From the NCBI RefSeq assembly GCF_947500695.1, contig NZ_CANMSS010000001.1, positions 496,001 to 560,000 of the forward strand: DNA of 64,000 nt, written 5' to 3'. The translations under genes and the position numbers were made by a program. The DNA comes from an uncultured Pseudoteredinibacter sp. Lineage in GTDB: Bacteria > Pseudomonadota > Gammaproteobacteria > Pseudomonadales > Cellvibrionaceae. This document shows positions 50,982 to 59,865 of the stretch, in pieces. The notes below the pieces were generated by a model. That model was not told where the DNA came from and made no database searches. It was given only the letters and a program-made list of their open reading frames with translations. How positions within the stretch are numbered: position 1 is the stretch's first letter; every line of letters begins with the position of its first letter.

Positions 50982-51491
50982 TTATTCAATCTTTTTACAC
51001 TGGGTTAGTACGTGATATGGCTGTAGATTGGAAAACGCCAAACCTTTACCTCCATCAACTTCAGTTTGAGCGGTTTGTATATCTCCCTGCCAATCATCGT
51101 ATCCCCAAGCAGCACTCCTATTTTGGTAGGCATTGTTGCCTGATCGCCCTGGCAATGACATTTTATGACTGTGTGGAGGGATATTGGACACGGTAAGCGT
51201 TACTGATTCCTGCCCCCCTTGATCACCTAGCTTTTTCTTTTTAATTCCATCTGCTAGCTCAGTAGAGGAGACTATGACCCTTCCTTCAGCCTGTTTAAAC
51301 TTTTCCCATCCTTTGGGGCATTTTGAAAGGTCAAAGTATGCAACCATGCCTTGAGGCAAACTGTTCGACCTCAGTGAGGCTACGCCGCTTTCCACTGTGT
51401 CGATTTTACTTTTTAGGTTGCTAAATGCTGTAATACCAGCTGATATTAAAGCGGTAAGGGCAACTATAGAGCCTATTGCAGTCCAATTCAT
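50982..51491 (-). CDS. Tail-collar-like domain protein with N-terminal membrane helix
   Basis: A 169-residue protein. One N-terminal hydrophobic helix (AIGSIVALTALISAGITAF) and a short coil (NLKSKIDTVESGVASLRS) precede a domain with PQGMVAYFDLSKCPKGWEKF, GDQGGQESVTLTVSNIPPHSHKM and FSNLQPYHVLTQCKK, which is the phage tail-collar/tail-fibre tip pattern (GWxx...LP.HxHxxxx...PYxxxxxCxK). The collar-like domain here is membrane-anchored, so it is probably a cell-surface or periplasmic protein borrowed from phage. No operon partner. Confidence 0.7.
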   Translation of the reverse strand: MNWTAIGSIVALTALISAGITAFSNLKSKIDTVESGVASLRSNSLPQGMVAYFDLSKCPKGWEKFKQAEGRVIVSSTELADGIKKKKLGDQGGQESVTLTVSNIPPHSHKMSLPGRSGNNAYQNRSAAWGYDDWQGDIQTAQTEVDGGKGLAFSNLQPYHVLTQCKKIE

Positions 51492-51661
51492 GATGTATTC
51501 CCTTGCGTAATTTCGTGGTTTAATACTCCAGACCGATAAAGTAAATACACATCAGAGTAGTGATCCGATAGCATTATTCTATTGATCATTAAGCACTATC
51601 GTTATTGCAGTAAACGCAGCTGATTCTGATTAGCTATTTTTTCGAAATCCAGACTTTCCTT

Positions 51662-52237
51662 CTATTTGAGCCAAATCTTATAAGTGAATTTAACACCGCT
51701 TTCTCGCTCTATACGATCCTTTATGAATTTCTTGTATTTACTTGTGCTATAAAGATCGATCTTTATTCGCTGGTCTTCCGTGCCATATGAAAAGCCAAAG
51801 CTTAAAGTATGCAGAGTGTCTTCATCCTCACTAATTGATTTTTCAGATATTGTCCTAATGTCACTTTCTTCCGCCCCAATCGAAACAAATGGCTTCCATG
51901 CCTGCTTGTCCCCTATCGGTACTGACAATTTTATTGCTTCGAAGCCAAATTTTGTCGTTTTCTTCCTCGTACTAATTATTTTCTCATCGGTATATTTTAC
52001 ATATGGTTTTGATTCAATAATTACATTGTAATCAAGTAGTCGGATTCTACGATTTTGGGATTTCCATTCCCAAACCCACCCCAGCTGGACACTCTTAGAT
52101 TTTGAATCTTTGTCATCAAAACTGCTAAAAGCTGCTTCTATATTAGAAGCTTCTACACTTATCCCTTCTGAATGCGAAAGGGATAGCATAAAGGAGCTGA
52201 TTAATATAACTAATATCTGCGATCCTACTTTGTTCAT
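51662..52237 (-). CDS. Hypothetical exported beta-rich protein
   Basis: A 191-residue protein from the ATG at 52237 (GGGAG upstream). A signal peptide (QILVILISSFMLSLSHSEG) leads a beta-rich chain with alternating aromatic residues (VQLGWVWEWKSQNRRIRLLDYNVII, LHTLSFGFSYGTEDQRIKIDLYS), suggestive of a small outer-membrane barrel or surface protein. No family recognised; lone gene with hypothetical neighbours. Confidence 0.55.
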   Translation of the reverse strand: MNKVGSQILVILISSFMLSLSHSEGISVEASNIEAAFSSFDDKDSKSKSVQLGWVWEWKSQNRRIRLLDYNVIIESKPYVKYTDEKIISTRKKTTKFGFEAIKLSVPIGDKQAWKPFVSIGAEESDIRTISEKSISEDEDTLHTLSFGFSYGTEDQRIKIDLYSTSKYKKFIKDRIERESGVKFTYKIWLK

Positions 52238-52765
52238 TACGCTCCCTGCTATCTGATGTAAACAATCTGCCATTCTTGAACACTTGTTGATTGAAACGAC
52301 TTTTATTTTGAATTTTGTCCATTATAGTAAAAATTCTAATTTGGTTTTCAAGTGCTACTATTTATTGCCTCTCGATTTATCGATACTTTTGCAGAGCTGG
52401 GATGTAAAATCCAGCCCAAAGATACTTAAGGCGACATTTATTTAATTTGGACGTGTTTAATTTAAGCTAGAAAAACTAGGAGTAAATGTGGCTCTTTGTA
52501 ATATGTTATTTGGTCTTAAATTCTATGCGGTATTGCACTGATCATTTAAACGACAAACTCAAGAAAAATCTTGGCTAGCGGGACTAAAAATCTACGCATA
52601 TAGCGATCCGTATTTTAAATTTCTAAATTGAAAACAATGGGGTTTAGCCAAATATTTAGGAGTTTAAATTTATTTTCCGGAGTGTGTTCGTTAATTTATA
52701 GCTGTTTAACCAAGGCAATATGACCCCATTTGGTAGCGTGGCTAGAATAGGATTAGTTTCGCTAG
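52238..52765. other. Intergenic region, 528 bp, with a perfect 9-bp hairpin
   Basis: No intact gene. CGTGGCTAG (52737-52745) and CTAGCCACG (52762-52770) are perfect inverted copies with 16 bases between, at the left edge of the gene fragment at 52766. No poly-T follows, so it is more likely a recombination scar or a protein-binding site than a terminator. Confidence 0.4.
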
Positions 52766-53248
52766 CCACGACTCCCAACCTGCGCAGGACAAAACGTATT
52801 TGATAGCTACACCTTTGGCTTGCATCCATCAACTGGCGCTTTTTATGTAAGTTGGGGACGTAACGACTGGACAGGTGGCAGCAGTAACAAAAGCATGCGT
52901 CGATCACCGCAATACAATAGCGCGGTAAAGTTTTATACCCTGCATGCAGGTTTTCGAGATCAAGTACACTGCAGCACTTTGATTGGATTTAGTTCCTGCG
53001 ACAGCGGCGCTTTGTTTAACAACCGTTCTAATGTTCCAGCACAGTTAAATGTTGGTGCAGGTTCGATCGCTAGCACGATAGATTTAGACTTCGATGATTT
53101 TAGCCCATTGAATCTATTGGGTGGTGATGCCGACGGTGTTGGCCACTTCGGGACTAAGATTAATACCGGTGCGATTTTGTATAAAATGCTAAGTAGTAAT
53201 TGCAGTGGTACTGCATGCGCAAACCAATATAGTGGGCCGGCTCAGTAG
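52766..53248 (+). pseudogene. 3' fragment of a larger secreted/surface protein gene
   Basis: The frame reads straight in from a stop at 52763-52765 with no ATG or ribosome binding site, giving TCAGQNVFDSYTFGLHPSTG at the visible start. The remaining 160 residues contain paired cysteines (VHCSTLIGFSSCDSG, SSNCSGTACANQ) and a Gly/Asp-rich segment (NLLGGDADGVGHFGTKINT), like the tail of an exported protein. A TTG inside (52820) could in theory start translation. It abuts a 9-bp inverted repeat, so the upstream part was probably removed by recombination. Parent family unknown. Confidence 0.5.
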
Positions 53249-53335
53249 ATTGGATTGCAATGACTTCGGTAGATTTACTACTCTATTCTACTGAAAGTCA
53301 TTTTAGCGTTACCCGTTTAATCTTTCTCTATAGAA

Positions 53336-53364
53336 ATTGCCAGCGTACTAATTGCGCTGGCAAT
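53336..53364 (-). terminator. Terminator-like hairpin after the intact LOG gene
   Basis: ATTGCCAGCG and CGCTGGCAAT form a perfect 10-bp stem with a 9-base loop, about 40 bp downstream of the LOG gene (minus strand). The trailing T-run is weak. It corresponds to the hairpin after the truncated copy at 41971-42000, so the duplicated unit included it. Confidence 0.65.
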
Positions 53365-53405
53365 GCTAAGAGGTAACCACCTAACTAAGCAGAAAAAATC
53401 AATAG

Positions 53406-53972
53406 CTATAGTATCTTATCGATAACTCTAGGCTTATAGTTTTGCATTAACTGCAAGAGTTCCTTAGGCCGCTCTTCCACCAGTAACAACTCTTGGTGCT
53501 GGGGTTTTACAAAGCCCTCTTCTGCCGTGTGCTGTAAAAACTCGACTAGCTTCTGATAATAAGCATTGATATTTAATGCTCCACATGGTTTTTGGTGAAA
53601 GCCAAGCTGGGCCCAAGTGAGCATTTCAAAAAGTTCTTCGAGGGTGCCTAAGCCCCCAGGCAATGCGATAAATCCGTCGGCAAGCTCAGCCATCATTGAT
53701 TTTCTTTCGTGCATAGATTCAACAATAATAAGTTCGCTTAAGCCTTTATGGGATATCTCCTTGTCGGCTAATGCTTTAGGCATTACGCCAATAACTTCGC
53801 CACCGGCGGCCAACACAGCATCAGCGATTTCTCCCATTATCCCTATACTGGCACCACCATAAACCAGAGCAATGTCTTGCTCGGCCAATAGCTTTGCTAG
53901 CTCTTTAGCGCCCTCGGCATACTCAGGGGCATTACCTGGGCTTGATCCGCAGTAAACACATATTCTTTTCAT
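53406..53972 (-). CDS. LOG-family nucleotide 5'-monophosphate phosphoribohydrolase (TIGR00730)
   Basis: A 188-residue cytoplasmic enzyme that removes ribose 5-phosphate from a nucleoside monophosphate. MKRICVYCGSSPGNAPEYAE begins the Rossmann-like fold, LVYGGASIGIMGEIADAVLAAGG continues it, and ALPGGLGTLEELFEMLTWAQLG is the PGGxGTxxE catalytic motif. An ATG at 53987 would add five residues. This is the intact parent-like copy of the truncated gene at 42028-42450, with which it shares most of its residues. It has no partner genes. Confidence 0.9.
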   Translation of the reverse strand: MKRICVYCGSSPGNAPEYAEGAKELAKLLAEQDIALVYGGASIGIMGEIADAVLAAGGEVIGVMPKALADKEISHKGLSELIIVESMHERKSMMAELADGFIALPGGLGTLEELFEMLTWAQLGFHQKPCGALNINAYYQKLVEFLQHTAEEGFVKPQHQELLLVEERPKELLQLMQNYKPRVIDKIL

Positions 53973-54286
53973 ATCGGTGTTTCTCATTTATGGATGCACT
54001 ATATCGGCGCTACACATTATCGCGCTTCTAATATCGACAATCTAAATGCCTAAAAGCACGCATTATACTCCTAAAAAAGCTGTCTCTAAGGTTGGCACCA
54101 GTCAGAAAAGTCTCATTTCCAAGCCAAAACTGACAGCTCACCTTGTAACTATTGTTATGAGACCTAAAGTTTGCTCAAATGCTTGTTGGGCTGTAACGCG
54201 TTCATGAATGATGGATTTATCAAGGACACGGCCCTGCAAATAAAGACACTGAATAACACCGCTAATAAGCAAAAAAGGAGTGATCA

Positions 54287-54700
54287 ATGTCGTATCTAGA
54301 CACCGTTCAAGCACTTATCGAAGACTGGAAGCGTAAAGATCTCGATGCCGTGGCAAATTACGTTACCGACGATCTCGTCTATTTCTACGCTGCGGGCCAA
54401 GCCCCAATAAACGGCAAAAAAGCTTTTCGTGCTTTTCTTGAAACCATCAAAGAACATCAACAGCAGCCGGCTTGGCGTATTAAACGGAGCGCTGAATCGG
54501 TGAATACCTTATTTGTCGAAGGAGTTGACGACTATGTAAACCCTGCCGGACATCATATTCAAACCCCCTATGTAGGAATTTACGAATTTAGAGATGGCAA
54601 AATTTCTGCATGGCGTGACTACTTTGATTTTGAGCTACTTAAAAAGATGGAAACCGGTGAAGCGCCAAACGAACACTATCAAGCACTAGTTAAGGCTTAA
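54287..54700 (+). CDS. NTF2-like / limonene-epoxide-hydrolase-like protein
   Basis: A 137-residue small alpha+beta barrel protein (YLDTVQALIEDWKRKDLDAVANYVTDDLVYFY at the start; VGIYEFRDGKISAWRDYFDFELL near the end), the pattern of the limonene-1,2-epoxide hydrolase branch of the NTF2 superfamily. AAAGGAG lies eight bases upstream. Followed by a second NTF2-like gene after 36 bp and then an SDR gene, forming a three-gene run typical of small-molecule (terpenoid or steroid-like) metabolism. Catalysis is not certain. Confidence 0.8.
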   Translation: MSYLDTVQALIEDWKRKDLDAVANYVTDDLVYFYAAGQAPINGKKAFRAFLETIKEHQQQPAWRIKRSAESVNTLFVEGVDDYVNPAGHHIQTPYVGIYEFRDGKISAWRDYFDFELLKKMETGEAPNEHYQALVKA

Positions 54701-54735
54701 GGTCTGCTCTACTCAATGAATGTAAGGGATGAACC

Positions 54736-55116
54736 ATGACAACCTTGGAGTTAGCAAAGACATTTATTAATGCAGTACAAGCGGGTGACGAAGCAACCAT
54801 GCGTAGCTGCATGCATAAAGACGCTGGCATTTGGCATGATTATGATAATGTTACTCAAACGGTGGATGAGAATATTGCGTTGATGCATCAGATGATCAAG
54901 TTCGCCAAAGACAGGCAGTATACAGTACGCCGCTTGGAAGAATTGTCCGATGGCTACTTGCAGCGCCATACCCTAACAGTAACGGGCCTGAGTGGAAAAG
55001 TGTATACCGCCGAGGCGATGTGCATCATTACCGTAAAAGACGGCAAGATCTCGCACATTGAGGAGTTTATTAACCCGGCTACGCTAGCTGGATTGTTTTC
55101 GGAGTCCAGCTCATGA
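54736..55116 (+). CDS. NTF2-like / SnoaL-like protein
   Basis: A 126-residue cone-barrel protein (TLELAKTFINAVQAGDEATMRSCMHKDAGIWHDYDNV; EAMCIITVKDGKISHIEEFINPATLAGLF). Such proteins are enzymes, isomerases or binding subunits. It overlaps the following SDR gene by 4 bp (ATGA-type overlap), showing translational coupling, and follows another NTF2-like gene, suggesting one operon. Confidence 0.8.
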   Translation: MTTLELAKTFINAVQAGDEATMRSCMHKDAGIWHDYDNVTQTVDENIALMHQMIKFAKDRQYTVRRLEELSDGYLQRHTLTVTGLSGKVYTAEAMCIITVKDGKISHIEEFINPATLAGLFSESSS

Positions 55117-55864
55117 ATATCAAAGGCTGTGTCGCCATTGTTAGTGGAGGTAACCGAGGAATTGGTGAAGCCTTCGTGTTAGAACTTCTAGAAGCCGGTG
55201 CCAAGCATGTTTATGTAGGATCACGCGATCCTCAAAATGCCAAAGCTTTACAAGAAAAAGACCCTCAGCGTATCAGTGTACTCTGCTTGGACGTGGCCGA
55301 TGAGACACAGATAAAAGCCGCCGCCGAGCAATGTAGTAATGTAGTAATGTTAATCTAGTGGTTAACAATGCCGGGGTATTTAACAAACTATCACTTATGA
55401 ACGCGCCTGATCTCTCAGCAATGCGCAATGAGATGGAAGTGAATTATCTAGGCCCGGTTGCAATGGCCAGAGCCTTTGCGCCTATTATTGAGAAAAATGG
55501 CGGTGGTTGTATTGTCAATGTACTCTCGGCTGGCGGTATAGTTTCAGTTCCAGAAATGGGTGGCTATAGCCCTTCAAAGTTTGCTACCAGAGCGGCTTCT
55601 AATTGTCTGCGAGCCGAGCTTGCTCCACGGGGTATTCATGTGTCATCGTTGATTGTCGGCTCGGTAAAAACTCGCATGGCCGAACATGTAAAAGGTGTCG
55701 CCCAAGTGGACCCTGTAGTAATTGCCAAAGCGGGAATTTTAGCGGCAAAAGCCGAAATTGATGAGCATGATACCGATCCCCATGCAATCGGTGTTCGTGC
55801 GGCTTTAGCGCGTGATCCTGCTGGGTTGGCGAAAGCTCTAGCGGCCGGGGTTGGAGCTGCTTAG
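55113..55864 (+). pseudogene. Short-chain dehydrogenase/reductase broken by an 8-bp tandem duplication
   Basis: The first 75 residues or so (MNIKGCVAIVSGGNRGIGEA, with the cofactor GGNRGIG motif) and, in another frame, the rest (VVNNAGVFNKLS, then VLSAGGIVSVPEMGGYSPSKFA with intact catalytic Ser-Tyr-x-x-x-Lys) make one complete SDR. They are separated by TGTAGTAA repeated twice at 55332-55339 and 55340-55347. Removing one copy restores CSNVNLVVNNAG across the join. So the gene was recently intact, and the frameshift may be reversible by slippage or could be a sequencing artefact. It is the last gene of the operon with two NTF2-like genes. Confidence 0.85.
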
Positions 55865-55888
55865 TGGAGAGTTTGAGTTGTCGAATTT

Positions 55889-55918
55889 ACAGCGATTTCA
55901 CTGCAGTAAAATCGCTGT
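55889..55918. terminator. Terminator between convergent SDR and serine hydrolase genes
   Basis: ACAGCGATTT and AAATCGCTGT form a perfect 10-bp stem with a 10-base loop, followed by ATCTTATTTT. A-rich/T-rich flanks on both sides allow it to serve both convergent genes. Confidence 0.8.
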
Positions 55919-55971
55919 ATCTTATTTTCACTTTGGCTAAGAATGGAATAAAGTTAAACAACCCACGCTGG

Positions 55972-57006
55972 CTATTCGGCATCCTGCTTTAAAATCTTAA
56001 CAATACGCCCCAAGACGATTTCAGACAAATTCCATTCATAACCCGTAAAATCGGTTGTGTTAATAAACTGCACCACAACCGTATCAATATCTTCGTGATA
56101 CTCTGCCAAGCTTTGGTAGCCCGGCACTAAGCCGCCGTGCTCATAGACATAAAGCGTGTCATATAGGGCTTTCTCACCAGGTTTAAAAACTGTTCCTTTA
56201 TTTAAGGCTCTTAGAAACAAGCCGACATCTTCGGCGCTTGCCAACATGCCATTATCGTTTTCTTTAAAGTCGTCCTCTACTCCAGCATAATAACCACTCA
56301 TTACTCGTTCTAGGTCAACGTCTTTAATTGAGCTAAAAGTGTTTTTTAGGCCAAGGGGATTGAGTATTTCTTCTTGAATATATTGGTGATGACTATAGCC
56401 AAGGACTTTTTGAATAATATTGCGCAATAAAAAATAATTAGTGTTTGAGTATTGGTAGCTCTCTCCCGGATTGAATCTAATCGGCATATCAAGCGCAAAC
56501 TTCATGGGAGTTAAACGATTACTCTGTTCGTCGCCCCAGTAATCGGGGTGGTAGGTGAAATCAGGAATACCACTGCGGTGTTGGACCAGCATTCTTACCG
56601 TAATTTTATCAGCCTGTGAAAGCTGATCGGCATATTCTGGAAAGTAGTCGGCAACGCTGTCATCTAAGTTCAGACGATCACTTTTAGCCAGCTTAGTGAT
56701 TGAAACGGCGACATAAAGCTTACTAATGCTGGCAATCTTAAACAGAGCATGGGGATCAGCTGCTACCTTACTTACCCTATCCTTCCACCCACCGGTATAG
56801 AATGCAGGCGGCTTACCCGCTTGATCGACATAAACAATCATACCGTCAAAGCCGTGCCCTATGGCTTCATCCACCTGCTCTTGTATTGTAGCGGGCAACG
56901 GTAATAACCAGGCCTTTACTAAAATCCAAGGCACGAAAAACAATGAGATACACGTAGCTGTTAAAAGTGCAATTCTTAGTGTTAGTTTTAACCGCTTGCT
57001 GCTCAT
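55972..57006 (-). CDS. Beta-lactamase-family serine hydrolase (class C-like), membrane-anchored
   Basis: About 344 residues from the ATG at 57006, where a membrane helix (LTLRIALLTATCISLFFVPWILVKAWLLP) follows; in-frame starts at 57153 and 57180 would add up to 58 residues but lack ribosome binding sites. The AmpC/DD-peptidase fold is shown by the nucleophile motif SISK (FKIASISKLYVAVSI), the YSN motif (YQYSNTNYFLL) and the HGG box (VYEHGGLVPGYQS). Such proteins are esterases, peptidases or amidases acting in the periplasm and are not necessarily antibiotic-hydrolysing. No partner genes. Confidence 0.85.
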   Translation of the reverse strand: MSSKRLKLTLRIALLTATCISLFFVPWILVKAWLLPLPATIQEQVDEAIGHGFDGMIVYVDQAGKPPAFYTGGWKDRVSKVAADPHALFKIASISKLYVAVSITKLAKSDRLNLDDSVADYFPEYADQLSQADKITVRMLVQHRSGIPDFTYHPDYWGDEQSNRLTPMKFALDMPIRFNPGESYQYSNTNYFLLRNIIQKVLGYSHHQYIQEEILNPLGLKNTFSSIKDVDLERVMSGYYAGVEDDFKENDNGMLASAEDVGLFLRALNKGTVFKPGEKALYDTLYVYEHGGLVPGYQSLAEYHEDIDTVVVQFINTTDFTGYEWNLSEIVLGRIVKILKQDAE

Positions 57007-57193
57007 AGCTGGATTTATTGGCTGCTTATTCGTTTTATGTGCTGATATATTAAGCCAATCGGGTAGCCAAGGCCATAAAGTGGTCGTTATCTGGGCTGAT
57101 ATTAAGCTCCCTTTAGCGAGCTTCCTAGCCCATGGCTTTGTATATTCGTTCATAAGCGGTCGAAATATTTTTAGAGGCAAGCAGCCGTCGTCC

Positions 57194-57688
57194 CTATTCT
57201 GACGGGAAATTTACCTGCCAATAGCCAACATCAACCCACTGATCAAACTTATAGCCGACCTCTTTGAAATGGGCTACCTGTTCCATGCCAAACTTCTCAT
57301 GTAGGGCAATACTGGAAGGGTTGGGAAGTGCAATGCCAGCAATGATCGAATGGATGGAGCTTTCTTTGAGCATCGCAAAAAGAGCCTCATAGAGCTTGCT
57401 GCCCCAACCTTTTGCTTTATTGTGCTTAGAAAGATACACCGTCACTTCAACCGAATAGCGATAAGCGCAGCGTCCTTTCCACTTGCTCGCATAGGCATAA
57501 CCTATAACCTCGCCTTCTTGCTCCGCGACTAACCAGGGTAAATCAGATTGAATAGATTCCTGTATTCGCCCTTTCATATCATCTTCGGATACTGGGTCTT
57601 CTTCAAAGGTAATGGTGGTATTGGCGATATAGTGGTTATATATGTTCACGATGTGTAGCGCATCGCTTGGTTTTACAGATCGGATCAT
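57194..57688 (-). CDS. GNAT acetyltransferase (phosphinothricin acetyltransferase / MnaT-like)
   Basis: A 164-residue acetyltransferase. MIRSVKPSDALHIVNIYNHYIANTTITFEEDPVS is the typical Pat/Bar/YncA opening, VAEQEGEVIGYAYASKWKGRCAYRYSVEVTVYL the core, NKAKGWGSKLYEALFAML the acetyl-CoA loop and VGYKFDQWVDVGYWQV the conserved end. Members acetylate the amino group of L-phosphinothricin, methionine sulfone or similar amino acids. It lies 13 bp upstream of the longest possible start of the serine hydrolase on the same strand, so co-transcription is possible. Confidence 0.9.
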   Translation of the reverse strand: MIRSVKPSDALHIVNIYNHYIANTTITFEEDPVSEDDMKGRIQESIQSDLPWLVAEQEGEVIGYAYASKWKGRCAYRYSVEVTVYLSKHNKAKGWGSKLYEALFAMLKESSIHSIIAGIALPNPSSIALHEKFGMEQVAHFKEVGYKFDQWVDVGYWQVNFPSE

Positions 57689-57698
57689 TCAAAGGCCC

Positions 57699-57779
57699 AG
57701 GGTAATATGCTTGTTTACGCTAAATACGAGTTTTAATCTTATTGAAAACTCAGCATTTCAGCTGTGATTATATTACCCT
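57699..57779. repeat. 81-bp palindromic unit with nested hairpin
   Basis: AGGGTAATAT (57699-57708) and ATATTACCCT (57770-57779) are exact inverted copies; inside lie a second inverted pair, GAGTTTT (57728-57734) and AAAACTC (57745-57751). It fills the gap between the GNAT and amidohydrolase genes. It could be a terminator complex or a small palindromic repeat of the REP/MITE type; only one copy was seen. Confidence 0.5.
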
Positions 57780-57789
57780 AGGCACATGA

Positions 57790-59253
57790 CTATTCAAAAA
57801 GTAGCTGCCATAGCCTTTTTGCAGTTACTGTGCTGTCTTTAGCAACATCGGCGGTATACTGCTTCATATCCTCTAGCTCGGCCTTATCATAATGCTCGCC
57901 CTTATAGATTACGGCATCTATTTGCGTGAGTGCTGATAGCTCCTGCAATGGATTGCTATTTAGCAAGATAAGATCCGCCTGTTTTCCAACACTAACGCTT
58001 CCGAGCAATGCCTCGGCCTTAACATGCTTGGCTGGGTTGATAGTGGCGGTGCGTATCACTTCGATATTTGACAGCCCTGCTTGTGATAGTAGCGCTAGTT
58101 CTTCATAGAGGCTAAAGCCAGGATAGATATACGCATCCGAAGCGTCTGTCCCTGCAAGGAGTAAAATATCATTATCCTGTGCAAGCTTGCTGATTCGAAA
58201 GCTGGTTTCCTTGAGCTTTTGGAAGCTCGCCTTATCGTTTTCATCGAAACCTATTTTAGTAAGCCAAGCATAGGTATGCCAAAGCCCCAGTGTAATAGAG
58301 TCGATATACTTATCATGCGGCTTAGCTTCATCGCGCGGCATAACAATATTGATATCCTGCACGCTCGATGCAATATGGGTTGGTGTATAGGAAATGTCAT
58401 GTGACTTTAGGCCTTGCATGAGCGATACACACTTCGCTTCATCAAAACTATTTGTATGAGTTGCCATTACCGATACACGCTCTTCAAAATCGACCGTTGC
58501 ATTGGCGCAGTAGCTGTAGAATGCCCTATCGTGTTCGATACTGTTAAGGTTGCTGAGGTCTAGCTTATCTAATTTAAGGTTTCCTGGCAGATGTCCTGCG
58601 GCAGAAAGGCCGGCATTGTTAGCCTGGTCTAAGATCGATTGGAATTGTTCAGTCGTGGTCTCGTGGGATAATTGCAGCTTCAATAAATCGTCTTTGCTAT
58701 CATGCAGCGACTTTAACGCCTCTGATATATCCGAACCCTCCAGCTCCTCCATATGATAGCTAACCTGCCCCCACTGCATGGGGCCTAGCAAGGCTTTCTT
58801 CTCTACCAGTGCTTGCCAGTGGCTATTGGGTGCCACACACCCTTGAGATGAGCTCCAGCTGCAGGTATTACCCAGATCCCTAACATTTAAAACACCATTA
58901 GCAATATAAAGTGGGAAATGCAGTAGATCCGAATTCTTTATGGTGTGAACATGCATATCCCAAAGCGCGGGCATCAAGAACTTATTGCGCCCATCAATAC
59001 TGACATGCCCTGCTCCTTCAGGGCTTAACTCAACCGCTGATATATCGAGAATTCTTCCATCATCAATTAAGACATGCTGCCCCTGCAGTATTCGCCCGGC
59101 AATAACATCCACTATGGTTACGTTATGAATATAGATAGGAAGGTTGTCAGATTTTTGCTTTAGTGGTTTAGGGGTTGATGTAAGCGCACCGAAGCCTAAA
59201 AATGCGCTAGACAGTAGTATTATAAGTAAAGCAATGGTTTTTAGTGTATTCAC
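57790..59253 (-). CDS. Amidohydrolase-family protein, exported (imidazolonepropionase/prolidase-like)
   Basis: A 487-residue metal-dependent hydrolase. A signal peptide (LKTIALLIILLSSAFLGFG) precedes the amidohydrolase beta-sandwich (NVTIVDVIAGRILQGQHVLIDDGRI), the metal-binding MPALWDMHVHTIKNSD, a second site AAGHLPGNL, and AGTDASDAYIYPGFSLYEELALLSQAGLS with the catalytic Asp. GSVSVGKQADLILLNSNPL is the standard end. Periplasmic members often cleave dipeptides or N-acyl amino acids. It lies about 100 bp downstream of a small hydrophobic gene and is not clearly in an operon. Confidence 0.9.
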   Translation of the reverse strand: MNTLKTIALLIILLSSAFLGFGALTSTPKPLKQKSDNLPIYIHNVTIVDVIAGRILQGQHVLIDDGRILDISAVELSPEGAGHVSIDGRNKFLMPALWDMHVHTIKNSDLLHFPLYIANGVLNVRDLGNTCSWSSSQGCVAPNSHWQALVEKKALLGPMQWGQVSYHMEELEGSDISEALKSLHDSKDDLLKLQLSHETTTEQFQSILDQANNAGLSAAGHLPGNLKLDKLDLSNLNSIEHDRAFYSYCANATVDFEERVSVMATHTNSFDEAKCVSLMQGLKSHDISYTPTHIASSVQDINIVMPRDEAKPHDKYIDSITLGLWHTYAWLTKIGFDENDKASFQKLKETSFRISKLAQDNDILLLAGTDASDAYIYPGFSLYEELALLSQAGLSNIEVIRTATINPAKHVKAEALLGSVSVGKQADLILLNSNPLQELSALTQIDAVIYKGEHYDKAELEDMKQYTADVAKDSTVTAKRLWQLLFE

Positions 59254-59377
59254 TTATCTTAATACTCTTAAATCGTATTAATGTTTCTGGTTATTGTACT
59301 TTGACAAGCTCTGGCTGTATTTACAACAATGGGCCACTCGTTAAACGTCGGAAACACTGTACTTCTTGAACAAAATG

Positions 59378-59818
59378 TTATGGCGCACGAACTGAATACC
59401 TATAACCGAAAAAGAACAACAACCCTGTGAGAAGCCATACAAGGCCAGCAATTATACTAAATGTACTAACCAATTCAGGGAACGCTATGGATAACGGTAG
59501 AGTCGCAAGCCCACGAAAAATGAAGCCTATAGATATCACGTACATACTCAATTTAAGAAAGGGTAATGTTCTTAAGAGCGATGCGGCAGATAACGCGTAA
59601 GCTGCACAAAGGAGAAAAATAGACGAAACTAGCAAAGTACCCAGCGGAGCGATCCAGGTGCCATCAATGGCAGACTGGACGATTTCAGGTGGTGCCATTT
59701 GGGCTTCGAAGCAAGCTGGCCCGAGGTAAATGCATGACATATGGGCGATTGCAGTAAAAACTACAATCAAAGCGCCTAAAATTAGGCAAAATTTGGCGGT
59801 AGCCCGACTACTCTTCAT
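59378..59818 (-). CDS. Four-helix membrane protein (DUF4345-like), possible cassette gene
   Basis: A 146-residue protein from the ATG at 59818 (AAAAGGAT six bases upstream). Four membrane helices: ATAKFCLILGALIVVFTAIAH, WIAPLGTLLVSSIFLLCAAYAL, LKLSMYVISIGFIFRGLATL, STFSIIAGLVWLLTGLLFFFGY. Its start lies just inside a GTTAAAA core (59828-59834) and its stop codon overlaps a CCATAAC sequence, both features of integron cassettes, but complete attC sites were not established on either side. Function unknown. Confidence 0.6.
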   Translation of the reverse strand: MKSSRATAKFCLILGALIVVFTAIAHMSCIYLGPACFEAQMAPPEIVQSAIDGTWIAPLGTLLVSSIFLLCAAYALSAASLLRTLPFLKLSMYVISIGFIFRGLATLPLSIAFPELVSTFSIIAGLVWLLTGLLFFFGYRYSVRAP

Positions 59819-59865
59819 AGCTAATCCTTTTAACACACAACGTCTGCCGGCATTTGGTAAACGGA

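Noticed and set aside
52656..52907. 83-residue minus-strand frame with several cysteines
   Set aside because: Antisense to the exported-protein fragment and crosses the hairpin; composition is not protein-like.
55972..57006. Antibiotic-resistance beta-lactamase
   Set aside because: The motifs fit the broad serine-hydrolase/DD-peptidase group, not a dedicated class C enzyme.
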